Below are positions 55,556 to 64,000 of a DNA stretch of 64,000 bases, piece by piece. The stretch is from Phyllobacterium pellucidum. Lineage in GTDB: Bacteria > Pseudomonadota > Alphaproteobacteria > Rhizobiales > Rhizobiaceae. The position numbers and the translations under genes were made by a program. Position 1 is the stretch's first letter. Each line of letters begins with the position of its first letter. The stretch is from positions 62,001-126,000 of the forward strand of contig NZ_JABUMX010000001.1 of the NCBI RefSeq assembly GCF_013327855.1, read 5' to 3'. The notes under the pieces were generated by a model. The model was not told the DNA's origin. It made no database searches and was given only the letters and a program-made list of their open reading frames with translations.

Positions 55556-55996
55556 ATGCGTTATCTTCACACCATGGTCCGTGTCCGCGATATCGATGAA
55601 TCGCTGGATTTCTACTGCAACAAGTTCGGACTTGAGGAAGTTCGCCGCATGGAAAACGAGAAGGGACGCTATACCTTGATCTTTCTCGCCGCACCGGAAG
55701 ACAAGGGACGATCGGCCGCCGAACGCGCGCCTGAACTCGAACTCACCTATAATTGGGACCCTGAGGAATACGCCGGCGGGCGCAATTTCGGCCACCTTGC
55801 CTACGTCGTCGACAATATCTACGAGACCTGCCAGAAGCTCGCCGACGAGGGTGTCGTGATCAACCGGCCGCCGCGCGACGGGCATATGGCATTCGTGCGC
55901 TCGCCCGACGGCATCTCGATCGAAATCATTCAGAAGGGCCCCGACCTTCCCAAGCAGGAGCCCTGGGCCTCTATGCCGAATACCGGCGTCTGGTAA
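55556..55996 (+). CDS. gloA: Lactoylglutathione lyase (glyoxalase I)
   Basis: 146 aa from ATG 55556 (GAGG seven bases upstream); the frame is open upstream but not coding. Metal ligands fit glyoxalase I: His5, Glu62, His80 and Glu123. It converts the methylglyoxal-glutathione adduct to S-lactoylglutathione. [16 protein letters not shown] and [12 protein letters not shown] are typical. Confidence 0.92.
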   Translation: MRYLHTMVRVRDIDESLDFYCNKFGLEEVRRMENEKGRYTLIFLAAPEDKGRSAAERAPELELTYNWDPEEYAGGRNFGHLAYVVDNIYETCQKLADEGVVINRPPRDGHMAFVRSPDGISIEIIQKGPDLPKQEPWASMPNTGVW

Positions 55997-56150
55997 GCCG
56001 GGACTTTCAAAGTCCTGAGCAGTCAATGCGTCAGGCCAATGGAGCGCACGATGTTCCGGGCGTTCCGCGGCGCGATAGTGCCGCAAATACAAACAGCTTC
56101 CAAGCACCCTCCTCACCTGATATCAGATCGAAGAAAGTGAGGAGGATGCC

Positions 56151-57683
56151 ATGAAGGACGTGCTGATCGAGCTTGAACGCCGCAGGAAAATTGCCCGGGA
56201 GGGTGGCGGTGCGGCACGGATCGAAGCGCAGCACAAACGTGGCAAGCTGACGGCGCGCGAGCGCATCGACATCTTTCTTGACGAAGGGTCGTTCGAAGAA
56301 TTCGACATGTTCGTCGAGCATCGCTCGACCGATTTCGGCATGGAAGAAACCAAATTTGCGGGTGATGGCGTCGTCACCGGTTGGGGAACCATCAACGGCC
56401 GGACGGTCTTCGTCTTTGCCAAGGACTTCACTGTATTCGGCGGTTCGCTTTCCGAGGCTCACGCGGAGAAAGTGCAGAAAATCCAGGATATGGCGCTGCG
56501 CACCCGCGCCCCTGTGGTCGGCCTTTATGATGCGGGCGGCGCGCGTATTCAGGAGGGCGTCGCGGCGCTCGGCGGCTATGCCGAGATTTTCCAGCGCAAT
56601 GTGCTCGCGTCCGGCGTCATTCCCCAAATCTCGGTGATCATGGGCCCCTGCGCGGGCGGCGATGTCTATTCGCCGGCGATGACCGATTTCATCTTCATGG
56701 TGCGCGATACGTCCTACATGTTCGTGACGGGACCGGATGTGGTGAAGACCGTTACCAACGAGACCGTGACCGCCGAACAGCTTGGCGGCGCTTCGATCCA
56801 TACGACGAAATCCTCCATCGCCGACGGCGCATACGACAACGATGTGGTAGCGCTTTTGCAAATGCGCCGGCTGATCGACTTCCTGCCTGCCTCGAACACG
56901 GCCACGCTTCCCGAGATCGAATGTTTCCAGTCAACCGACGAGCCGGACCACTCGCTCGACCGGCTGGTCCCGGACAATGCCAACAAGCCCTATGACATCA
57001 AGGAACTGATCCGAAAAACCGTCGATGAAGCCGATTTCTTCGAGATTCAGGAAAGCTTCGCCAAGAATATCGTCATCGGCTTTGGCCGCGTCGAGGGCCG
57101 GACTGTGGGAATTGTCGGCAATCAGCCCATGGTGCTTGCTGGCGTCCTCGACAGCGATGCCTCACGTAAGGCGGCCCGGTTCGTGCGCTTTTGCGACTGC
57201 TTCAATATCCCGATCGTCACATTCGTTGATGTGCCGGGGTTCCTGCCCGGCACCGCGCAGGAATATGGCGGCTTGATCAAGCACGGGGCGAAGCTGCTCT
57301 TCGCTTATGCCGAGGCGACTGTCCCGAAGATCACCATCATTACGCGCAAGGCCTATGGCGGCGCCTATGACGTGATGGCGTCGAAGCACCTGCGCGGCGA
57401 CATCAACTACGCCTGGCCCTCAGCCCAGATCGCCGTCATGGGTGCCAAGGGCGCCGTCGAGATCATCTATCGCAAGGATATCGGCGACGCCGAGAAGATC
57501 GCCGCACATACGAAGCGTTATGAAGACAGGTTCCTGTCACCATTCGTTGCCGCGGAACGCGGTTATGTCGATGAAGTGATCATGCCCCATTCCACGCGAA
57601 AGCGGGTCGCAAGGGCGCTACGCATGCTGCGCAACAAGAATTTGGAAAATCCATGGAAGAAGCACGATAATATTCCGCTGTAA
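56151..57683 (+). CDS. pccB: Propionyl-CoA carboxylase beta subunit
   Basis: 510 aa carboxyltransferase. [14 protein letters not shown] [22 protein letters not shown] at the start (in part), [21 protein letters not shown] (oxyanion loop), [16 protein letters not shown] and [10 protein letters not shown] are all intact. It carboxylates propionyl-CoA using biotin charged by PccA (25447-27459). Propionyl-CoA comes from valine and isoleucine through the bkd complex. GAGGAGG is six bases before the ATG. The stop region is part of a long inverted repeat. Confidence 0.92.
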   Translation: MKDVLIELERRRKIAREGGGAARIEAQHKRGKLTARERIDIFLDEGSFEEFDMFVEHRSTDFGMEETKFAGDGVVTGWGTINGRTVFVFAKDFTVFGGSLSEAHAEKVQKIQDMALRTRAPVVGLYDAGGARIQEGVAALGGYAEIFQRNVLASGVIPQISVIMGPCAGGDVYSPAMTDFIFMVRDTSYMFVTGPDVVKTVTNETVTAEQLGGASIHTTKSSIADGAYDNDVVALLQMRRLIDFLPASNTATLPEIECFQSTDEPDHSLDRLVPDNANKPYDIKELIRKTVDEADFFEIQESFAKNIVIGFGRVEGRTVGIVGNQPMVLAGVLDSDASRKAARFVRFCDCFNIPIVTFVDVPGFLPGTAQEYGGLIKHGAKLLFAYAEATVPKITIITRKAYGGAYDVMASKHLRGDINYAWPSAQIAVMGAKGAVEIIYRKDIGDAEKIAAHTKRYEDRFLSPFVAAERGYVDEVIMPHSTRKRVARALRMLRNKNLENPWKKHDNIPL

Positions 57684-57696
57684 TCGTGCTTCTTCC
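57655..57696. terminator. 14-base-pair inverted repeat spanning the pccB stop codon
   Basis: GGAAGAAGCACGAT (57655-57668) and ATCGTGCTTCTTCC (57683-57696) are perfect complements separated by 14 bases. The left arm lies in the last codons of pccB. Followed by AATTATG, not a T tract, so it may be a transcript-stabilising structure more than a classic terminator. Confidence 0.6.
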
Positions 57697-58225
57697 AATT
57701 ATGCAAGCGCAGGAAACTTAACGGCGGAAGCTAAAACCGCCGCTGGACTCGCGCAATATCTGCGAAATCGTCCGGCTTTCGCCAGGCTGGCTCAACTTCT
57801 TGGTCGCCTTGATCATGGTCGGCTTGGCTTTTGCAATGTTTGCAATCTTCAGTACATTTGTATCTGGCAATGATGATGTGTCTTTAGTTATTGTTATCAT
57901 TCCGCAACATCTCCACTTCGAACTACTCCGTCAAACAGAGTACTCTTCCCTCAGCAGACGCATTTGTCCGCTACATGCTATACAAATAGGGGATCTAAAC
58001 CGATTTAACAAATCACTCTTTGTATCGAATTTTGACCTATATTTGAATAAAACCAGTAAATTGCGAATAGTTTCCCCGCCGATGAATAAGCGTTATGTTC
58101 ATTGCGTAAAAGCGGCCCCACGCGTAATAAAATTGCGCTCACGGGATCGTAGGGGCCTGGAAATGCAGGGATAAGGCGGTCAGGATAAGATGCTGGCCGT
58201 TACAGACAAAGTCGTTCAGGACCGT
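57684..58225. other. 542-base region between pccB and the FlbD-like gene
   Basis: Holds the right arm of the pccB inverted repeat, one doubtful 60-codon frame on the minus strand, and an AT-rich part (about 57860-58080). No convincing gene on the plus strand, although a hydrophobic frame antisense to the small one is open there. Confidence 0.45.
57718..57900 (-). CDS. Doubtful small basic protein
   Basis: 60 aa, Lys/Ser-rich, ending in SSGGFSFRR. The second half has GC-rich third positions like real genes here (codons such as ATC AAG GCG ACC AAG), but the first third is AT-rich and the GTGGAG upstream is rather far from the ATG. No family recognised. It could equally be chance. Confidence 0.3.
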   Translation of the reverse strand: MITITKDTSSLPDTNVLKIANIAKAKPTMIKATKKLSQPGESRTISQILRESSGGFSFRR

Positions 58226-58405
58226 TCAGCTTGCGGTAATTCCAACCTTCTTCTGAATTTCGTCAGTAGTTTCCTTGACGAAGAAGGTCAACCCGGCCGT
58301 GATCGTTACAATATGCGTTCCGGCACCATAGGGATTGAATGAAACAACGTGATTGAAATTTACGGTAACGTGGTCGCCATTAACGTCAGTCAGATTGATC
58401 CACAT
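58226..58405 (-). CDS. FlbD-like small protein
   Basis: 59 aa from ATG 58405 (GGGAGGCAGG upstream). The pattern I-N-L-T-D-V-N-G, then a central hydrophobic strand and FVKETTDEIQKKV, matches the FlbD family (about 60-70 aa; in flagellar clusters of some bacteria). No flagellar genes are in the window. It may be a free-standing member with another role. Ends before a long AT-rich gap. Confidence 0.65.
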   Translation of the reverse strand: MWINLTDVNGDHVTVNFNHVVSFNPYGAGTHIVTITAGLTFFVKETTDEIQKKVGITAS

Positions 58406-58478
58406 GGCCTGCCTCCCAGTTTGACTGAAACATCGCCCCGGGGTCAGGGAAGCAGGATTCTCGACCGGAGGCAACGAC

Positions 58479-58844
58479 TTACCAGAGATTTCTCCCGTCA
58501 ACCGTTTTGACCGGCAGCGAGGCGATATCGAAATCGTCGAACAGCCGAACATTGACGCTGGTGCGCGGATGTTCGAAATCCGGCTTTAAGTCGACCCAGG
58601 TCGGCAGTACCGAGAACGTGCCGCAACCGCATACGAGGCAATGATGGTGTTTGCTGAAGCCTCTGCGCGAGTAAACGGCATCCGCTTCGGGCGTTATCGA
58701 GAGCTTGACCTGATCCGGCGTGTAATAGGCCCACAGCGCCCCGCGCTTGGTACAGAAGGTACACGTGCAGGCGGTTACGGATGCCGGCTTTTCACTGACC
58801 TCGAATTTGATGGCGCCGCAATGGCAGCTTGCATGAATGGTCAT
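58479..58844 (-). CDS. GFA-family (glutathione-dependent formaldehyde-activating-like) zinc protein
   Basis: 121 aa. Zinc-binding cysteines are in SCHCGAIKFEV (residues 7-9), CTCTFC (27-32) and CLVCGC (around 69-74). The fold is the Mss4-like GFA domain; few members have known reactions. It is separate from the gat operon by about 50 bases. Confidence 0.85.
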   Translation of the reverse strand: MTIHASCHCGAIKFEVSEKPASVTACTCTFCTKRGALWAYYTPDQVKLSITPEADAVYSRRGFSKHHHCLVCGCGTFSVLPTWVDLKPDFEHPRTSVNVRLFDDFDIASLPVKTVDGRNLW

Positions 58845-58897
58845 GATTGCCTCCCTCAGGCGAAATAGTCATCATCAGAATTTCAGCTTATGCAGGT

Positions 58898-60073
58898 TTA
58901 TGCAACTTGACCCGCCGCCCAGCCCGACGACCAGGCCCACTGGAAATTATAGCCGCCGAGCCAACCGGTTACATCGACAACCTCACCGATGAAATAAAGT
59001 CCCCTGTGCGACTTTGCCTCCATCGTTTTCTGGTCGAGATGGTCTGTGTCGACGCCCCCGAGCGTGACCTCCGCCGTGCGATAGCCTTCCGAGCCGGCCG
59101 GCTTGACCTGCCAATCGTTCACGGCCTTTTCGACGGCCAGGAGTTGCTTGTCCGAAAGGTCGGCAAGGTGCGTATCGATCTTGCTGTTTTCCGCAATAAG
59201 CTGCGCAAGTCGCTTCGGCAGAAGCTCCGCCAGCGCAGTCTGCAGGGCTTGTTTGCCATTGCGCGAGCGCGCGCCGCGCAAGGCCTCGAAGACCTTGGTG
59301 CCAGGCAGCATCGCCACAGAGATCGTATCGCCTTCCCGCCAAAAAGACGAAATCTGCAGGATCGCCGGGCCGCTGAGGCCGCGATGCGTAAAGAGCATCG
59401 CCTCGGCAAAACTGGTGCGTCCATGCGTAACCACCGCATCGACCGAAACGCCAGAGAGGGGCTTGATCGGTGCAAGCGTCTTCTCGTCGAAGGTCAGCGG
59501 CACCAGCGCCGGCCGGGTCTCCGTGACAGGGATACCGAACTGGCGGGCGATATCGTAGCCAAATCCAGTCGCACCCATTTTCGGAATGGATTTTCCGCCG
59601 CAAGCGACAACAAGCGATGCACACCTGACCTTCTGCCCATCGAGGTCGATACTGTAGCCTTCGGAGATCGGTTCGATTGAACTTGCCGTTGTGCGTAGAC
59701 GCATTTCCACGCCCGCACGCTTCATTTCCGTGACGAGCAAGTCGATGATCTGCCTGGACGAGCCATCACAGAACAGCTGTCCCAGCGTCTTTTCATGCCA
59801 GGCAATGGCGTGACGATCGACGAGGGCGATAAAATCCCGCTGCGTGTACCGGCGCAGGGCCGATATGCAAAAGTGGCGGTTCTTGCTGATGTAATTCTGC
59901 GGCGCGGCATTGAGATTGGTGAAGTTGCAGCGCCCACCCCCCGATATCCGGATTTTCTCGCCGGGCGCAGCGGCGTGATCGATGATCAGCACTGAACGTC
60001 CACGTTTTCCCGCTTCAATGGCGCACATCATGCCGGCAGCCCCGGCGCCGATGATAAGGACGTCCACCTTCAT
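58898..60073 (-). CDS. BaiN/HI0933-type FAD-dependent oxidoreductase
   Basis: 391 aa from ATG 60073, which overlaps the stop of the DUF218 gene (ATGA). FAD motif DVLIIGAGAAGMMCAIEAGKRG (residues 4-25 in part), KIRISGGGRCNFTN at about 36-49 and a C-terminal GLYFIGEVVDVTGWLGGYNFQWAWSSG stretch are characteristic. The family is widespread (YhiN/HI0933); the substrate is unknown. Last gene of the gat operon. Confidence 0.85.
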   Translation of the reverse strand: MKVDVLIIGAGAAGMMCAIEAGKRGRSVLIIDHAAAPGEKIRISGGGRCNFTNLNAAPQNYISKNRHFCISALRRYTQRDFIALVDRHAIAWHEKTLGQLFCDGSSRQIIDLLVTEMKRAGVEMRLRTTASSIEPISEGYSIDLDGQKVRCASLVVACGGKSIPKMGATGFGYDIARQFGIPVTETRPALVPLTFDEKTLAPIKPLSGVSVDAVVTHGRTSFAEAMLFTHRGLSGPAILQISSFWREGDTISVAMLPGTKVFEALRGARSRNGKQALQTALAELLPKRLAQLIAENSKIDTHLADLSDKQLLAVEKAVNDWQVKPAGSEGYRTAEVTLGGVDTDHLDQKTMEAKSHRGLYFIGEVVDVTGWLGGYNFQWAWSSGWAAGQVA

Positions 60074-60864
60074 GGCGAGGGAACCAGTTGGTCGATACGT
60101 CCGGTCAGCCGATAGACAGCGAGACCAATCCATTCGCGCAGCGCCATAGAGAGGTTCTGCAGCGAATCCTGGGCATTGTCCTGGGCGATGCCGAGGTGCT
60201 CCTTGCCCGAAGTCCGGTAATCGGACGGCCACGGCAGGACATTGAAGCCAGCTTTGCGAAAGAGGCCCATCGAACGGGGCATATGAAACGCCGATGTAAC
60301 CAGTAGCCAGGTTTGGTCGGGCTTCGCGTCAACCATGGCTTTGGTGAACATTGCATTCTCGTAGGTGTTGCGCGACTTGGATTCGAGCAGAAGGCGCTCG
60401 GGCGCGACGCCAAGAGCAGTCAGCAAGCGCGGCGCGGTCACGCCGTCCGCTTCTCCGTCGAGGATCAGGTCACCCGCACCACCGGTGACGACCACCTTTG
60501 CCTCTGGAAAACGCCGCGCGAGAATGGCCGCCTCGATGAAGCGATCGCCGCTGCCGTTGAGCTCATAGCCGCCACGGACGAGATTAATTCCGGCCTCGAA
60601 GCCGCCGCCGAGGACGATGATGCCGTCGATCCTGTCCGGCATGGTCACAGGGCGCTGGAAGCGGTCTTCAAGCGGATGCATCATCAGTGCGCCGACCGAT
60701 GTCCAGGCGCCGACGCCGAGAATAAGAAACGACAGGCCAGCCGTTGCCAGTGCGAGGCGCCTGCGAGACAGGAGAATTGCCAGAAACGCCAGTCCCGCCA
60801 GCAAGATCGAGAAGTGGAGCGGCTGCGCAAAGAACCAGAAGATTTTCGAGGCGGCAAAGAACAT
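60070..60864 (-). CDS. YdcF/ElyC-like membrane protein (DUF218)
   Basis: 264 aa. Two membrane segments at about residues 5-30 and 36-62, then the periplasmic DUF218 domain with GIIVLGGGFE, EAKVVVTGGAG and SRNTYENAMFTKAMV. ElyC-type proteins act in envelope or peptidoglycan maintenance. Coupled to the acetyltransferase (TGATG) and to the flavoprotein gene (ATGA). Confidence 0.87.
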   Translation of the reverse strand: MFFAASKIFWFFAQPLHFSILLAGLAFLAILLSRRRLALATAGLSFLILGVGAWTSVGALMMHPLEDRFQRPVTMPDRIDGIIVLGGGFEAGINLVRGGYELNGSGDRFIEAAILARRFPEAKVVVTGGAGDLILDGEADGVTAPRLLTALGVAPERLLLESKSRNTYENAMFTKAMVDAKPDQTWLLVTSAFHMPRSMGLFRKAGFNVLPWPSDYRTSGKEHLGIAQDNAQDSLQNLSMALREWIGLAVYRLTGRIDQLVPSP

Positions 60865-61343
60865 CAGCCAAGCTCCGCCAGCATGTGCACCTTCTCGATT
60901 TCGCGCTCAAGGCTGGTCGACCATTCAAGGCCCTGTTCGAAGATCGCGAAACCCTCGCGCCGGTAAAGCCGAATGGCGCCGGAATTGCGGGCATGCGTGC
61001 TGATGCGGGCTTTCGCATATCCAGCATCTGCTATCGCTATCTTGAGAACCCGCAGGAGTTGCGAACCAATGCCCTGCCCCTGAACGGCAGGTTCGACCCA
61101 AAGGTCGGAAATATAGTCATTATCCTTTTCGCGAGCACCCCATCCGACGATGGTTGTATCGACTTCGGCAACCGTCACGTGCTGATAGGAACTTTCGGCA
61201 AAAGACTGAAACGCCCGTTCGACATGCGAACGCATGCCCGGCAATTCAGGCTCGAACGAGAAGATATTGGATGCCCAGGCGCGGGAGCCGACTGCGGCAA
61301 TTGCCGCGATGTCGGCTTCTGTTGCGCGCCTGATTACCACCAT
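60864..61343 (-). CDS. GNAT-family N-acetyltransferase
   Basis: 159 aa. Acetyl-CoA motif A in [20 protein letters not shown] (V-x-x-Q-G-x-G) and the closing [15 protein letters not shown] typical of GNATs. The start lies ten bases inside the gatA 3' end, and the stop overlaps the YdcF-like start. Substrate unknown (protein, amino acid or small amine). Confidence 0.85.
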   Translation of the reverse strand: MVVIRRATEADIAAIAAVGSRAWASNIFSFEPELPGMRSHVERAFQSFAESSYQHVTVAEVDTTIVGWGAREKDNDYISDLWVEPAVQGQGIGSQLLRVLKIAIADAGYAKARISTHARNSGAIRLYRREGFAIFEQGLEWSTSLEREIEKVHMLAELG

Positions 61344-62815
61344 TTCGGAGCGGTGAATTTTCCGGCTGCCTGCTCGATGACGTAGCCCGCCTGAAACAGC
61401 GTTTCCTCATCGAACGGCCGCCCAATGAGCTGCAATCCAAGCGGCAGACCCTTGGCGTCGAGACCCGCGGGTATGGCGATGCCGGGCAGGCCGGCCATGT
61501 TCACCGTGACGGTGAAGATGTCGTTGAGGTACATTTTCACCGGATCGGCCGCCATGTCCTGATCGGCGATGCCAAATGCCGCCGATGGCGTAGCCGGCGT
61601 CAGGATCGCATGGACGCCCGCATGGAAGGCATCCTCGAAATCCTTCTTGATCAGCGTGCGCACCTTCTGCGCCTTCAGGTAATAGGCGTCGTAATAGCCG
61701 GCGGACAGCACGTAGGTGCCAATCATTACGCGGCGCTTCACCTCTTCACCGAAGCCGGTGGCGCGCGTCTTCTCATACATATCGACGATGTCCTTGCCCG
61801 GCACGCGCAGGCCGTAGCGTACGCCGTCATAACGGGCGAGGTTCGACGATGCCTCCGCCGGCGCAACGATGTAGTACGCCGGGAGCGCATATTTCGTGTG
61901 CGGCAAGGATATGTCGACGATCGAAGCGCCTGCATCCTTCAGCCAGGCAATGCCCTGTTGCCAGAGCTTTTCGATCTCCTCCGGCATACCCTCGACGCGG
62001 TATTCCTTCGGAATGCCGATCTTGATGCCGGCGAGCGGCTTGCCGATGGCGGCTTCGTAGTCCGGAACCGCGATATCGACCGAAGTCGTGTCCTTCGGAT
62101 CGACCGAAGCCATGGACTTCAGCAGAATCGCAGCGTCGCGCACGTCCCGTGCGATCGGCCCGGCCTGGTCCAGCGACGAGGCGAAGGCAACGATGCCCCA
62201 GCGCGAGCAGCGGCCATAGGTCGGCTTAATGCCGACGGTGCCGGTGAAGGCCGCGGGCTGGCGGATGGAACCGCCGGTATCGGTCGCCGTCGCGCCGGCG
62301 CAGAGGTGAGCCGCAACGGCAGCAGCCGAACCGCCGGACGATCCACCGGGTACGAGGTCCATGTTCGAGCCATTGGCACGCCACGGGTTCTTTACGGGGC
62401 CGTAAAAGGAGGTCTCGTTCGACGAGCCCATGGCGAACTCGTCCATGTTAAGCTTGCCGAGCATGACGGCGCCGTCAGCCCAGAGATTCGCCGTGACGGT
62501 CGATTCATAGTGCGGCTTGAAGCCGTCGAGAATGTGCGAACCTGCCTGGGTGTGCACGCCTTCGGTGCCGAACAGGTCCTTGATACCGAGCGGAATGCCT
62601 TCAAGCGCCCCAGCCTGCCCGGTTGCGAGCCGCGCGTCCGATGTCTTGGCCATTTCCAGCGCCTTTTCCGGCGTCTGAGCGACATAGATGTTCAGGGCAT
62701 CGTTCGCGTTCTCGATCGCCTGAATATAGGCGCCAGTGAGTTCCGTGGCGGTGATCGCCTTCGCCTTCAACTGGTCGCGCGCCTCGGCAATGGTGAGAGC
62801 GGTCAAATCGGTCAT
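61334..62815 (-). CDS. gatA: Aspartyl/glutamyl-tRNA amidotransferase subunit A
   Basis: 493 aa. The amidase Ser-cisSer-Lys triad is present: Lys in [22 protein letters not shown] and [11 protein letters not shown]. With GatB and GatC it converts misacylated Glu-tRNA-Gln or Asp-tRNA-Asn to the correct amide. It is separated from gatC (63322) by an acetyltransferase gene; gatB is not in the window. Confidence 0.94.
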   Translation of the reverse strand: MTDLTALTIAEARDQLKAKAITATELTGAYIQAIENANDALNIYVAQTPEKALEMAKTSDARLATGQAGALEGIPLGIKDLFGTEGVHTQAGSHILDGFKPHYESTVTANLWADGAVMLGKLNMDEFAMGSSNETSFYGPVKNPWRANGSNMDLVPGGSSGGSAAAVAAHLCAGATATDTGGSIRQPAAFTGTVGIKPTYGRCSRWGIVAFASSLDQAGPIARDVRDAAILLKSMASVDPKDTTSVDIAVPDYEAAIGKPLAGIKIGIPKEYRVEGMPEEIEKLWQQGIAWLKDAGASIVDISLPHTKYALPAYYIVAPAEASSNLARYDGVRYGLRVPGKDIVDMYEKTRATGFGEEVKRRVMIGTYVLSAGYYDAYYLKAQKVRTLIKKDFEDAFHAGVHAILTPATPSAAFGIADQDMAADPVKMYLNDIFTVTVNMAGLPGIAIPAGLDAKGLPLGLQLIGRPFDEETLFQAGYVIEQAAGKFTAPKWW

Positions 62816-62833
62816 ATCAGAGACTGGTCCTGT

Positions 62834-63316
62834 CTATTGGGCCGGCGTCAGCGCCAGCCGCTTCTCGTAAAATGCACTGTGTTCGGAATCCGGATAGTCG
62901 AGCACGACGCCGCAACGGGTAAACCCCGCGCGCTGGTAGAGCCGCCACGCCGCGTCGAAGCCCGGCCCGACGCCGGTCTCAAGCACGAGGTGCGTGACGC
63001 CCCTTTCCACCGCAACGGCCGTAATCGCCTCGAGCAAAGCCGATCCCACGCGCTGGCCGCGAACGGTTGGCCGCGTAAACATGCGCTTGATCTCGCCAAG
63101 CCCGTCTGCATGCTCTTTAAGCGCGCCGCACCCGATGGCAAAGCCCGATTCATCGCGCGCGACGAAAACGGTCGTATCGGCGCCCGCCATTTCCTCGACG
63201 GTCATCTTGAACTGGAACTCGACCGGAGAAAGCGGCAACAAATGCGCATTAAGATCGGCAACAAGCGACCTTACATCATCCTGCAATGGAGTTTCGATGG
63301 CTATGGAGATGGCCAT
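62834..63316 (-). CDS. GNAT-family N-acetyltransferase inserted between gatC and gatA
   Basis: 160 aa. Motif A reads IKRMFTRPTVRGQRVGSALLEAI (R-G-x-x-V-G), with LETGVGPGFDAAWRLYQRAGF near the end. GGAG lies eight bases before the ATG. Five bases after gatC and 18 bases before gatA on the same strand, so it is part of the amidotransferase operon. Substrate unknown. Confidence 0.85.
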   Translation of the reverse strand: MAISIAIETPLQDDVRSLVADLNAHLLPLSPVEFQFKMTVEEMAGADTTVFVARDESGFAIGCGALKEHADGLGEIKRMFTRPTVRGQRVGSALLEAITAVAVERGVTHLVLETGVGPGFDAAWRLYQRAGFTRCGVVLDYPDSEHSAFYEKRLALTPAQ

Positions 63317-63321
63317 TGGTC

Positions 63322-63609
63322 TTACTCCACGACCTTCGGAACGACGAAGAAATTTTCCTCGTGGATCGGCGCGTTGGCGACGATATCGGCAGCCTTGCCA
63401 CCGTCATCGACCTCGTCACGACGCTTCTTCATCGCGATGGGCGTTACCGACGTCATCGGCTCGACACCTTCGACGTTAACCTCGTCAAGTTGTTCCACGA
63501 AGCCGAGAATGGCGTTCAGCTGACCGGTCATGCGCTCAACATCGGCTTCGCTCACGGCAATCCGGGCGAGATGCGCGACGCGCTTGACGGTGGATACGTC
63601 GACAGACAT
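63322..63609 (-). CDS. gatC: Aspartyl/glutamyl-tRNA amidotransferase subunit C
   Basis: 95 aa from ATG 63609. [42 protein letters not shown] and a C-terminal [17 protein letters not shown] are the standard GatC sequence. It ties GatA to GatB. First gene of the operon that runs to 58898. Confidence 0.93.
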   Translation of the reverse strand: MSVDVSTVKRVAHLARIAVSEADVERMTGQLNAILGFVEQLDEVNVEGVEPMTSVTPIAMKKRRDEVDDGGKAADIVANAPIHEENFFVVPKVVE

Positions 63610-63695
63610 GGGACTTCCTAAAGTTCGGGTTTTTCTTCCAGAGCTATAGTGTCCGTCGCGCCCGAGCGCAACGGACAAGACGCAGTGAAACGGGC

Positions 63696-64000
63696 CTATT
63701 GCTTCGGAGCATCCGCGTCATCGCTATCGCTCCCGGCATCCGGATCGATAATATTGTCGTCGAGCGTCGTTCCATCCAGCGCGTCATCATCGTCGGGTGT
63801 TGCGACCGGATCGGGTCCCTTGACAGGATTGCCATTGACGCTGACCGACCCATCCGCCTGTTGATCGACAATCCACTGCATATGCCCGTTCGGCAGTTGC
63901 GTGCCGAAATCCTTCGCAAGCTTGGCAAAGACGACGTAATTCTTGACCTCGGGCTCATGCTCGGCGGCGTTGTTCAGCCGATCGAGCGCGGCATCGAATC
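63696..64000 (-). CDS. C-terminal part of an unidentified protein with an acidic tail (cut by the window edge)
   Basis: The frame is open from the right edge to the stop at 63696, about 100 codons. It contains [25 protein letters not shown] and then an Asp-rich tail ([28 protein letters not shown]). Codon use is normal for the region. The N-terminus lies outside the window. No family recognised; the ATG at 63881 is internal. Confidence 0.6.
   Translation of the reverse strand, partial: FDAALDRLNNAAEHEPEVKNYVVFAKLAKDFGTQLPNGHMQWIVDQQADGSVSVNGNPVKGPDPVATPDDDDALDGTTLDDNIIDPDAGSDSDDADAPKQ

Noticed and set aside
61610..63523. A 637-codon open frame on the plus strand opposite gatA and the acetyltransferase
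   Set aside because: It is antisense to well-conserved gatA/gatC genes and arises from the high-GC codon pattern; the protein has no recognisable motif.

Overview
The window is chromosomal DNA from an alphaproteobacterium, most likely of the order Hyphomicrobiales (Rhizobiales; the Rhizobiaceae, Phyllobacteriaceae or Brucellaceae side). The reasons are high GC, typical rhizobial families (BKACE and L-carnitine dehydrogenase, BTLCP transglutaminase-like protein, DUF2336, DUF3126, PAS_5-like, PilZ), promoter elements close to the rhizobial CTTGAC-N17-CTATAT form, and many genes coupled by 4-base ATGA or TGATG overlaps. This placement is inferred from protein families, not from a marker-gene comparison. 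No insertion sequence, prophage, CRISPR array or rRNA was seen. One tRNA gene (Leu, anticodon GAG) is present.

Layout. (1) 70-7029, plus strand: a six-gene operon that reads as a route for trimethylammonium acids: CoA ligase, acyl-CoA dehydrogenase, enoyl-CoA hydratase, L-carnitine dehydrogenase and a beta-keto acid cleavage enzyme, followed by an esterase. (2) 7035-14213, minus strand: an oligopeptide-type ABC importer with a fused double ATPase, and a CocE/NonD hydrolase. (3) 14405-23654: an arginine or guanidino-compound catabolic unit. A polar amino acid ABC importer (minus strand) diverges from a four-gene plus-strand operon (DDAH-type guanidino hydrolase, TetR regulator, AruH-like transaminase, AruI-like 2-keto acid decarboxylase); a minus-strand aldehyde dehydrogenase closes the set. 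Two near-identical palindromes, one in the divergent promoter region and one upstream of the aldehyde dehydrogenase, look like operators for the TetR protein. (4) 23985-30816: a small membrane protein, tRNA-Leu, lipB, pccA, an EamA transporter and parE. (5) 30993-39425: a helical small protein, the branched-chain 2-oxoacid dehydrogenase operon (E1 alpha, E1 beta, E2, E3), a DUF2336 protein and a MaoC-CitE pair. (6) 39437-58405: mostly housekeeping and small regulatory genes (nitroreductase, acyltransferase, thrS, yidD, a Fe-S scaffold, folE, hisI, patatin, CBS, rhomboid, PAS and PilZ proteins, gamma carbonic anhydrase, cysE, DUF192, tandem cold-shock protein, glyoxalase, pccB, FlbD-like). (7) 58479-64000, minus strand: a GFA protein, then a tightly packed operon in which gatC and gatA are separated by an acetyltransferase gene and followed by a second acetyltransferase, a YdcF-type membrane protein and a BaiN-type flavoprotein. 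A truncated gene for an acidic-tailed protein runs off the right end.

Metabolic theme (inference). Carnitine breakdown gives betaine and acetoacetate, arginine-type compounds give C4 guanidino acids, branched-chain amino acids give propionyl-CoA, and PccA/PccB carboxylate it. This suggests a soil or host-associated organism living on amino acids and quaternary amines. The most interesting region is the guanidino cluster with its shared operator pair.
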